Origin: Calditrichota bacterium
GTDB lineage: Bacteria; Zhuqueibacterota; Zhuqueibacteria; Oleimicrobiales; Geothermoviventaceae
NCBI GenBank assembly: GCA_013152765.1
Contig: JAADFT010000179.1
Location: 1-5,554 of the forward strand
DNA length: 5,554 nt
Reading direction: 5' to 3'
Numbering within the stretch: position 1 is the first letter of the stretch; each line of letters begins with the position of its first letter. Below, piece after piece: positions 1 through 5,554 of this stretch. Below the pieces are notes generated by a model. That model worked only from the letters and a program-made list of their open reading frames with translations, had not been told where the DNA came from and ran no database searches. The translations under genes were made by a program, and so were the position numbers.

Positions 1-306
1 CGCAAGGACTTTGTCCAGTTAGCAATCGTAGGCGGTTCGACTTGTGGATAGGTTTGCAAAAAACAGACCGTTAGATCAGGTGAAATGGCGGGGTGCAGAC
101 TTCGGGACACCGCGGGTCTTTTGTAGAGTTTCTTTCCTCGTGGATCTGGGTGCCGAAATGGCGGAGCAGCCCGTTCCGATTTTGCCGCTCTCTTTGGGCG
201 CGTTCCCTGCAGATGGGCACGACTGTTGCGTGAGGCTGGTGGTGAAAGTGGAATCCCAGGGCTGGCAAGGCGAAGAAGTGTGCAAATTGTGCACAAACTG
301 AGCAAG
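1..306. other. Upstream region with no supportable gene
   Basis: This stretch precedes the first VIT-VWA gene. The small open frames through it lack a Shine-Dalgarno site and recognisable protein character. Frame 1 is open from the left edge to a TAG at 49-51, so the tail of an upstream gene could end here, but 16 codons are too few to judge. I looked for a sigma-70-like -35/-10 pair and found no convincing one. The one regular element is the palindrome near 280-296, listed separately. The region probably contains the promoter and 5' leader of the operon, but that is inferred from position only. Confidence 0.5.
280..296. repeat. Short inverted repeat/palindrome in the leader of the first gene
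   Basis: Two overlapping dyads are visible: GTGCA-AATTG-TGCAC at 280-294, and the perfect 10-bp palindrome TTGTGCACAA at 287-296. It ends 10 nt before the purine-rich Shine-Dalgarno stretch of the gene at 322. This could be an operator half-site pair or a small leader hairpin. A palindrome this short also occurs by chance, so the dyad is certain but its function is not. Confidence 0.3.
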
Positions 307-315
307 AAAAGGAGG
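307..315 (+). promoter_or_regulatory. Shine-Dalgarno site that fixes the start at 322
   Basis: The sequence AAAAGGAGG contains the full GGAGG core and lies 6 nt before the ATG at 322. It selects that ATG over the in-frame GTG at 226, which has no such site and would put a long charged segment before the signal peptide. Confidence 0.85.
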
Positions 316-321
316 CGAGTC

Positions 322-2412
322 ATGCAAAAGGCGAGGGGATTTGCCGTTCTCGTGGGAGTCAGCCTGTTTCTGATGGCCAGCGAGGCTTCCGCAATTGGGG
401 CGCTGTTCAGCAGGCCCTTGCGTTCGAGTGTGACCTACCGGCAGATGACCATCAAGACTGTGGACGCCGAAGTGCACATTCGGGACGGTCTGGCGGTTAC
501 GCACGTGGATCAGGTGTTCTTCAACGAGATGTACCAGAGCGTCGAGGCGGTCTGGGTGTTCCCGCTGCCCGAAGGTGCGGTCGTGACCGAGTTGGCCTAC
601 TGGTTCAACGGGCGGCGGTACGAGGGCTCGGTTCGCGAACGAGAGGAGGCGGTGCGGGACTACCAGAACAAGATTCGCCGTTACCTGGATCCCGCGCTTC
701 TTCAGTACCTGGGCGACAACCTGTTCCGCCTGAACATCGCCCCGATCAATCCCAGATCCGAGGTTCGGTTTGAAATTACCTACGTTCAGCTCTTGAACTA
801 CGAATTCGGAGTAACGACTTACAAATTCTTGCTGAATGCAACCGGGGTGTCGCCCAAGCCGCTGGAGCGGGTGAGCGTCTCGATCTCGGCCCAAACACGC
901 ACTTCGTTCAAATTTTTCCGCTGCCCTTCTTACGAGGGTACCACAGGGCTCAGCATCACGCGCGTTTCGGACCAGGAGTACAAACTGCTCTTTGGCGACG
1001 AGGGTTTCTTGCCGGACCGGGACCTGATTGTGGAGTTCGAGACACGTAGAGAGGATGTGGACATTCGGTTGTTCACGTACACGCCGGTTCCAAGCGATTC
1101 TTTTGGCAGGGACAGCTTCTTTGCCCTCACGATCACGCCTCCGGACAGCCTGGGAGCTGACCGCATGATCCCCAAACGTGTTGCCTTTGTAGCGGATGTC
1201 TCTTCCAGCATGGAAGGTGAGAGAATGGAGCAGCTTCGGGAAGCACTCCAGCGATTTGTAGAGCTGTTGACAACGGAAGACAAATTCAACATCGTGGTGT
1301 TTGGGACCGGTGTGCAGAGTTTTGCTCCGGATTTTGTTCCAGCCAGCCCGGAGAACGTACTTCAGGCGAAAGACTTTATTCGGCGGCTCTCCGCGTTTGG
1401 ACTCACAAACATGGAGGAAGCGCTTCGTTTTGCTTTGTCGCTTTCCTACTCACCCGATGCAGCCAATCTGATCCTTTTCGCCACCGATGGTTACCCAACC
1501 TGGGGGAAAACGGATCCCTCTGAGCTTCTGGCCATGGTGAAGGAGTTGAACACCGACAGCGTGCGAATCTTCACGTTTGGCATCGGCGACGAAGTGGACA
1601 AATCGTTCCTGAAACAGCTCGCTGCGGCAAATCACGGTCGAGCGTTTTTCATCGAACGGGACGTTGACATCGCTGAGACCACGATCCGAGTTTTTGAAGC
1701 GATGTCCCGTCCAGTACTGATGGACCTGCATCTGTCGATTCCCGGTCTCGTTTACTACGACGTGTACCCACGGGTGCTGCCGGATCTGTACTACGGAAGC
1801 CAGATCACGATCCTGGGCCGCTACATCAACGGGGGTAACTTCAACGTCAAATTGACAGCCCAGACGCGCGAGGGTGCACAGGTACTCGAAGCTCCTGCTC
1901 TTTTCGAAACGACACCTGGGGGGATTCGTTCAGTTGCCAAACTGTGGGCAAATGCAAAAATCTCCGATCTCCTCGAACAAATTGCTCTTTACGGGGAAAA
2001 ACCCGAGCTTGTGAATGCGGTGATACAGCTGAGTCTGCAGTTTCAGATTCTGACCCCCTACACCGCGTTTTACAGCGATCCTTCCACTGGTGTGAAGAGG
2101 GAGGAGAGCGAAAGAACCCTGCCCAAGTCATTCGTTCTCTACCCGAACTCGCCGAACCCGTTCAACGCTCAAACGCAGATCCGCTTTGTGATTCCTGCGG
2201 ACCTGCAGGGGCAAACGGTTACGGTGCGTATTTTTGACCTGCGAGGCCGACTCATCAAGGTGCTTTACAGCGGCCCGGCTGTTCCCGGCGAACACCGGCT
2301 GGTGTGGGATGGGACCGACGCACAAGGGCAGCAGGTTGCCTCCGGCGTTTACCTCTGCGTGTTGCAGGTTGGCGACAAGAAATTGCAGCATAAGATGCTG
2401 TTGCTTCGTTAG
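322..2412 (+). CDS. Secreted VIT-VWA domain protein with FlgD-Ig-like C-terminal sorting domain (paralog A)
   Basis: Predicted 696-residue exported protein. Residues 1-24 form a Sec signal peptide with a basic start (QKAR), a hydrophobic core and an A-S-A cleavage site before Ile25. A VIT domain covers about 30-160; it shows FPLPEGA at 80-86, a G-x-V-R-E-R-E-x-A-x-x-x-Y segment at 102-114, and ITYVQLL at 152-158. A VWA domain covers about 285-461 and has every MIDAS residue: D292-x-S294-x-S296, T362 and D389 (in ATDG), so it should bind a divalent metal and a protein ligand. A post-VWA module with KLWA (540-543) and LTPYTAF (577-583) is typical of bacterial VIT-VWA proteins. The tail starts with LYPNSPNPFN (606-615) and has WDG at 662-664 and ASGVYL at 673-678, matching FlgD-Ig/type IX-like sorting domains. 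Known relatives include eukaryotic inter-alpha-trypsin inhibitor heavy chains and proteobacterial sortase-target VIT-VWA proteins. A surface adhesion or matrix-binding role is inferred; the ligand is unknown. It is followed after 66 nt by a colinear paralog, probably in one operon. Confidence 0.9.
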   Translation: MQKARGFAVLVGVSLFLMASEASAIGALFSRPLRSSVTYRQMTIKTVDAEVHIRDGLAVTHVDQVFFNEMYQSVEAVWVFPLPEGAVVTELAYWFNGRRYEGSVREREEAVRDYQNKIRRYLDPALLQYLGDNLFRLNIAPINPRSEVRFEITYVQLLNYEFGVTTYKFLLNATGVSPKPLERVSVSISAQTRTSFKFFRCPSYEGTTGLSITRVSDQEYKLLFGDEGFLPDRDLIVEFETRREDVDIRLFTYTPVPSDSFGRDSFFALTITPPDSLGADRMIPKRVAFVADVSSSMEGERMEQLREALQRFVELLTTEDKFNIVVFGTGVQSFAPDFVPASPENVLQAKDFIRRLSAFGLTNMEEALRFALSLSYSPDAANLILFATDGYPTWGKTDPSELLAMVKELNTDSVRIFTFGIGDEVDKSFLKQLAAANHGRAFFIERDVDIAETTIRVFEAMSRPVLMDLHLSIPGLVYYDVYPRVLPDLYYGSQITILGRYINGGNFNVKLTAQTREGAQVLEAPALFETTPGGIRSVAKLWANAKISDLLEQIALYGEKPELVNAVIQLSLQFQILTPYTAFYSDPSTGVKREESERTLPKSFVLYPNSPNPFNAQTQIRFVIPADLQGQTVTVRIFDLRGRLIKVLYSGPAVPGEHRLVWDGTDAQGQQVASGVYLCVLQVGDKKLQHKMLLLR

Positions 2413-2468
2413 AGCAAATGGAGACGGATTCTGCCCAAGTTGGGGATTGTTTTCGGGCTTAAACGTAC

Positions 2469-2473
2469 GGAGG
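2469..2473 (+). promoter_or_regulatory. Shine-Dalgarno site of the second VIT-VWA gene
   Basis: GGAGG lies 2 nt before an ATG at 2476, 5 nt before an ATG at 2479 and 11 nt before an ATG at 2485. The normal spacing favours 2479. The in-frame TTG at 2440 has no comparable site. The choice between 2476, 2479 and 2485 changes only the first three residues and not the interpretation. Confidence 0.65.
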
Positions 2474-2478
2474 GCATG

Positions 2479-4821
2479 ATGTCAATGTTGACGTTGTTCG
2501 GAAAACCGGTTGTGAAAAGTCGCCGTACGCGGATCTGGCTGGTAGTGCTCGCGATTGCAGCGCTGACGTTTGTCGGGCGTGAGGTCAAGGCCGACGGTCT
2601 CCTCATGAAGACAAACAGCGACACGTTGCTGCACCACGTCAGTACGGTTGTCCACGTCAGTATCAACGAAATGCTAGCCTCCACGGTTGTAGATCTTGCC
2701 TTTCTGAACACTCTTTCTCAGGATTCGATATGGGTGAAGTTCGCTTTCCCCGTGCCGGAAAAGGCTGTCGTCACGGATTTCGGCGTGTACAAAAACGGCG
2801 CGATCTGGTTCTACAAAGTTAGCGCTACAGACACAGCGCACGGAAACCAGGGCATTCCTCAGAATGACGAAACCCTGCGTGAATATCTGGGTCCCAATCC
2901 TTTCGTCATTGCGGTCAAGATCGGCAGAGGCCTGGCCAAATTTCGCCTGAAGTACGTTCAAGTAGTTGATTTCCGCGACGGCTTCTACGTGTACACCTAC
3001 CCGCTGGAGACATCCGAGGTAACGACAGCCCCTCTCGACACGTTTGCGCTGACCCTGTCGCTCACGAGTTCGCACCAGATCCTCGATGCAGAGTGCACGA
3101 GTCATCCTTCGTACAATTTCGAACTCGTCGAAAATCAGGGGGACCTTGTCGTTTTTGGCGCGACTTTCCCCGTGAACAAAGACGTGAGAGTTCGGTATCG
3201 ACTTGAGCAGCCCGGGATCGAGGCTACGGTTTACAGCTACCGCACACCCAGCGACCCACAAGACAGGGATGGCTACTTCGCGGTCATTTTCCGGCCGCCC
3301 TCGATTGAACTGGCGGAGGTGCTGGAAAAATACTTCGCTTTTATCATCGACAGGTCCGGCAGTATGTCCGGAGACCGCCTCCGGTACGCCAAGGACGCAG
3401 CCAAACGCTGCATCATGGGATTAACGGGCAAAGATGTCTTCAACGTCATTTGGTTCTCGAGCACGGAAGGGGCTTTCTCGGATACGCCCGTACCGGCCAG
3501 CGATGAGAATAAGCAAGCCGCTGTGACGTTCATCGAGTCCTTGCGTGCGAGTGGTTCCACCAATCTCTACAGTCCTGTATTAAAGGCCGTGCAGCAAGCG
3601 GATCCAAGTCGTGTGAACCAGATTGTGTTGCTGACGGATGGCTATCACAACGCTGGGCCCGTCTTAAACCGCGGGCAAGTGATCACGAGAATCACTCAAG
3701 CAAACGTGAGTGGTGCGCGCATTTTTTGCTTCGGGATTAGCCAGGGAGCCGATCTGAGCTTCCTGGCGAAACTGGCCGAGGCAAATGGTGGTGCTGCTTA
3801 CAAGATCGACACAGCAGACGAAATTGGGCCGGCGGTTCTTCAGTTCTTCCAGGCAATCAAGTACCCTATTCTTCAGGTTGAGGGTGTGACGTTCGAAGGC
3901 GTGGAGCCGTTCGAGATTTACCCGAAGGTTCTCCAGGACATCTCCACCGGCCAACAACTTATCGTGACGGGGCGTTACCATGAAGGCGGTACCGGCGTGA
4001 TGACCCTGCACGCCAGATTGCGCGGCAGCGACACGACCTTCGTCTACGAAAACATCAGCCTGGCCGATTCGAGCGTTGAGTACCCCTTTGTGCGCAAGCT
4101 GTGGGCCAAGCAGAAGATCGACTACCTCTACCAGCAGTGGCTTGCGCAGGGACAGCCGGAGGCTTTGCGCCAGCAAATTATCGAGCTGAGCATCGTGTAC
4201 GGCGTGTTGTCGCCGTTCACCGAATTCAGCCAGCCAGAGCCTCCAAGCACCCCTGTTGAGGACGCTGGCATTTTGGCTTCGCTGCAGGCGTCAGTTAATT
4301 GGGCGGCCGGAAGTCCAACGGTCCACATTTCCTGGTCGGTGTCGCCTGCGAGCGATGAGGGTCTTGTGGATGTCTGGCGGCAGGGACCCGGTGGCGTAGA
4401 GGAACACGTGGCCAGAGTGCCGCTTTCCAGCGGTGGGGTCGTCGACAGGGCGGTAGAGGAGGGCAAGAGCTACCGTTACCGTGTTGTCGTCACCGACGCC
4501 AGCGGCGAGGTCGTCGCCACGCGCGAGCTGACGGTCCGCGTCCCGGTCAAGTTCGGACTCAGTCGGGCTTACCCGAATCCTTTCAACTCCAGCACTGTTT
4601 TCAGCCTGTCGCTTCCAAACAGGACGAAGGTGACGGTTGAGGTTCGGGACCTTTTGGGCAGGCGGATCAAGCTGTTGCTTGCGGGCGAGGTTCAGGGAAC
4701 ACGCAGGCTGCAGTGGGACGGCAAAGACGAGCAGGGGCAGGACGTGCCCTCCGGGTTGTACCTGGTGCGAGCCGTCTGTCCTGGCAGGGTGTGGATAAGG
4801 AAGGTGGCGTTGGTGCGTTAA
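2479..4821 (+). CDS. Secreted VIT-VWA protein with FnIII-like and FlgD-Ig-like C-terminal domains (paralog B)
   Basis: Predicted 780-residue exported protein. The signal peptide has a long basic n-region (KSRRTR), a hydrophobic core at about 19-33 and probable cleavage after V-K-A38. A divergent VIT domain spans about 40-165: FPVPEKA is kept at 90-96 and LREYLGPNPF follows at 133-142, but the usual G-x-V-x-E-x-x-A-x-x-x-Y stretch between them is replaced. The VWA domain (about 284-465) has a full MIDAS: D291-x-S293-x-S295, T361 and D387 (in LTDG). The post-VWA module keeps KLWA at 540-543 and LSPFTEF at 577-583, the same positions as in the preceding paralog. Unlike that paralog, residues about 603-691 form a fibronectin type III-like unit (VHISW near its start, YRYRVVVTD near its end). 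The tail opens with AYPNPFN (697-703) and has WDG at 746-748 and PSGLYL at 757-762. Co-transcription with the upstream gene is likely, since no terminator lies in the 66-nt gap. Surface adhesion is inferred; no ligand can be named. Confidence 0.9.
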   Translation: MSMLTLFGKPVVKSRRTRIWLVVLAIAALTFVGREVKADGLLMKTNSDTLLHHVSTVVHVSINEMLASTVVDLAFLNTLSQDSIWVKFAFPVPEKAVVTDFGVYKNGAIWFYKVSATDTAHGNQGIPQNDETLREYLGPNPFVIAVKIGRGLAKFRLKYVQVVDFRDGFYVYTYPLETSEVTTAPLDTFALTLSLTSSHQILDAECTSHPSYNFELVENQGDLVVFGATFPVNKDVRVRYRLEQPGIEATVYSYRTPSDPQDRDGYFAVIFRPPSIELAEVLEKYFAFIIDRSGSMSGDRLRYAKDAAKRCIMGLTGKDVFNVIWFSSTEGAFSDTPVPASDENKQAAVTFIESLRASGSTNLYSPVLKAVQQADPSRVNQIVLLTDGYHNAGPVLNRGQVITRITQANVSGARIFCFGISQGADLSFLAKLAEANGGAAYKIDTADEIGPAVLQFFQAIKYPILQVEGVTFEGVEPFEIYPKVLQDISTGQQLIVTGRYHEGGTGVMTLHARLRGSDTTFVYENISLADSSVEYPFVRKLWAKQKIDYLYQQWLAQGQPEALRQQIIELSIVYGVLSPFTEFSQPEPPSTPVEDAGILASLQASVNWAAGSPTVHISWSVSPASDEGLVDVWRQGPGGVEEHVARVPLSSGGVVDRAVEEGKSYRYRVVVTDASGEVVATRELTVRVPVKFGLSRAYPNPFNSSTVFSLSLPNRTKVTVEVRDLLGRRIKLLLAGEVQGTRRLQWDGKDEQGQDVPSGLYLVRAVCPGRVWIRKVALVR

Positions 4822-4874
4822 GGGCGGCGTAGGCCTGTTCGAGGCGAACGAGCCCAATCTGAGGTGAAGTACTT

Positions 4875-4932
4875 GGCGTCCAGCCTGTCGTGACGCGGAT
4901 GGGATTTGTTGAGGAGAGCAGAGCTGGACGCC
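4875..4932 (+). ncRNA. Large stem-loop downstream of the second VIT-VWA gene (function unknown)
   Basis: GGCGTCCAGC at 4875-4884 is the exact reverse complement of GCTGGACGCC at 4923-4932. Three further pairs (CTG 4885-4887 with CAG 4919-4921) stack inside across one bulged A at 4922, giving about 13 pairs around a loop of roughly 31 nt. TCTTTTGCT follows immediately at 4933-4941. It may be a 3'-end structure that protects the operon mRNA, a first terminator ahead of the canonical one, or part of a small RNA. The pairing is seen directly; the RNA role is a guess. Confidence 0.4.
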
Positions 4933-4967
4933 TCTTTTGCTGTCTGGTACGACGCCGCTGAACTAAC

Positions 4968-4994
4968 AAGGCTCGCCCACAAGGCGAGCTTTTT
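4968..4994 (+). terminator. Rho-independent terminator of the VIT-VWA operon
   Basis: The perfect 7-bp stem GCTCGCC (4971-4977) / GGCGAGC (4983-4989) encloses the loop CACAA and is followed by TTTTT at 4990-4994. The stem can extend by a G-T and two A-T pairs using AAG at 4968-4970. It lies about 150 nt after the stop of the second VIT-VWA gene. In the opposite direction the stem is followed by CTTGTTAGTT, which is moderately U-rich, so it may also serve the convergent gene ending at 5078. Confidence 0.85.
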
Positions 4995-5077
4995 GCTCTG
5001 CATGCGGGGAAGTCTTAACTGGGGCGCGAAACCGCTGTGGCGGGGCTTTCAGCCGCAGGGACTAAAGGACTGCTCTC

Positions 5078-5554
5078 TTACCGGAAACTCACCGTGAAAC
5101 CGAATCCAAAGCCGGCCGCAGGGGAGCTAATCGTCGCGCGAATCCTCTTCACGGGTCTGAACGAGGCGTCCAGGTACGCGGCCAGCCACAGGGCGCCGAG
5201 CGCGTAGAGACTCGCGTGGCGCAGGTGGTAGTAGCGGTTGTACGTGTCGTACGTCCTGGCAATTTCCGCTGGATCCTTCGCAGCCAGGTACCTGTCCCGC
5301 GCACTCTTTCCCTTCACGAAAAAGACCACGGTTGCGCTCGCGAGGACCACCGTTGTGCCCAGTACCCCGTAGCCAAAGCGCTTCTCGCCGCGGTACAGGT
5401 GTCCCCAGCCCGGCAGCAAGAGTGAGCGCCAGGCTGCGCCCGGCCGCGGATCGTAGATCCGGACGTACCGAATGGGGGTTGTTGGTGGGGGAGGCTTTGC
5501 TTGCAGACTCTTCTTGATTCGCCGGAAGAACTCGCGAGCTTTGGGCGAGGCGTA
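5078..5554 (-). CDS. DUF5683-like small membrane protein, N-terminus beyond the window
   Basis: The frame is open from the right window edge to a TAA at 5080-5078, giving the last 158 residues of a longer protein. Numbering from the edge, residues 1-20 are basic and probably helical (ending KKSLQAK), then comes a proline-rich linker (PPPPTTP, 21-27). The core starts with W-R-S-L-L-L-P-G-W-G (42-51), resembling the LPG(W/L)GQ motif of DUF5683-type proteins, here with His in place of the usual Gln. Two hydrophobic segments follow, at about 62-80 and 114-128, separated by a charged stretch rich in Tyr and Arg (R86-D-R-Y, Y102 to R112). The family has no established function; members are often annotated as hypothetical inner-membrane proteins. 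It is convergent with the VIT-VWA pair, so a functional link is not implied. The family call rests on motif and membrane layout only. Confidence 0.65.
   Translation of the reverse strand, partial: YASPKAREFFRRIKKSLQAKPPPPTTPIRYVRIYDPRPGAAWRSLLLPGWGHLYRGEKRFGYGVLGTTVVLASATVVFFVKGKSARDRYLAAKDPAEIARTYDTYNRYYHLRHASLYALGALWLAAYLDASFRPVKRIRATISSPAAGFGFGFTVSFR

Noticed and set aside
1..51. Possible C-terminal end of an upstream gene (frame 1 open to a TAG at 49-51)
   Set aside because: Only 16 codons are visible and frame 3 is also open to base 74, so neither frame can be called coding.
44..301. An 85-codon plus-strand open frame starting with GTG
   Set aside because: No Shine-Dalgarno site, a start codon other than ATG and no recognisable family. 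It ends just before the next gene's ribosome binding site, which is suggestive of coupling but not enough.
226..321. N-terminal extension of the first VIT-VWA protein from a GTG at 226
   Set aside because: It would place 32 residues with several Arg/Lys before a good signal peptide; the strong GGAGG site before the ATG at 322 is decisive.
76..894. A 272-codon open frame on the minus strand
   Set aside because: It lies antisense to the signal peptide and VIT domain of the first VIT-VWA gene, has no recognisable domain and is Pro/His/Arg/Gln-rich as expected for an antisense shadow.
2521..2541. Twin-arginine (Tat) motif in the signal peptide of the second VIT-VWA protein (SRRTRIW)
   Set aside because: Tat motifs need hydrophobic residues shortly after the arginines; here an Arg occupies the first of those positions, so a Sec signal with a basic n-region fits better.
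3664..4176. A 170-codon minus-strand open frame inside the second VIT-VWA gene
   Set aside because: Antisense shadow of well-supported coding sequence; no ribosome binding site or domain evidence.
4291..4857. A 188-codon minus-strand open frame over the 3' end of the second VIT-VWA gene
   Set aside because: Antisense shadow rich in Pro, Arg and His, lying opposite the FnIII-like and sorting domains.
5032..5058. Small GC-rich hairpins (CCGC-TGTG-GCGG and GGCT-TTC-AGCC)
   Set aside because: Stems of only 4 bp and mutually exclusive in part; expected by chance in GC-rich sequence, with no clear T-tract.
5417..5419. TTG at 5419 as the start of the minus-strand membrane protein
   Set aside because: The frame stays open to the window edge and the conserved motif context (W-R-S-L before LLPGWG) begins upstream of this codon, so the real start lies outside the window.

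Overview
The window carries two long, same-strand genes for exported proteins of one architecture, followed by a convergent, incomplete gene for a small membrane protein. Both large proteins have a Sec-type signal peptide, a VIT (vault/inter-alpha-trypsin) domain, a von Willebrand factor A (VWA) domain with a complete metal-ion-dependent adhesion site (MIDAS), a conserved post-VWA module, and a C-terminal FlgD-Ig-like domain opened by a YPNPFN-type motif (type IX-like, 'T9SS type A' sorting domain family). That tail, the strong Shine-Dalgarno sites and the moderately GC-rich coding sequence suggest a Gram-negative bacterium of the FCB group or a neighbouring candidate phylum (Calditrichota, KSB1, Zixibacteria or Latescibacteria-like lineages). 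The phylum is an inference from the tail style, not a demonstrated assignment.

Layout. Bases 1-306 hold no gene I can support; the only structure I see there is a short palindrome around 280-296 just before the ribosome binding site. Gene A (322-2412, +, 696 aa) is the first VIT-VWA protein. After a 66-nt gap without a terminator comes gene B (2479-4821, +, 780 aa), the second VIT-VWA protein, with an additional fibronectin type III-like domain before its tail. The two are almost perfectly colinear: MIDAS Asp at 292 and 291, MIDAS Thr at 362 and 361, KLWA at 540-543 in both, and the conserved Pro of the (T/S)P(Y/F)T motif at 579 in both. They look like an old tandem duplication in one operon.

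The 256-nt convergent gap (4822-5077) contains a large imperfect stem-loop (4875-4932) and a canonical intrinsic terminator (4968-4994). On the minus strand, 5078 to beyond the window end encodes the C-terminal 158 residues of a DUF5683-like membrane protein with an LPGWG motif and two predicted membrane segments.

Working model (inference): A and B are co-expressed, secreted through Sec and then across or onto the outer surface by means of the C-terminal domain, and act there as metal-dependent adhesion or protein-binding modules, possibly as partners. I saw no mobile element, CRISPR array, tRNA or rRNA. The best candidate for something little described is the paired VIT-VWA surface proteins with a type IX-like tail and asymmetric VIT domains.
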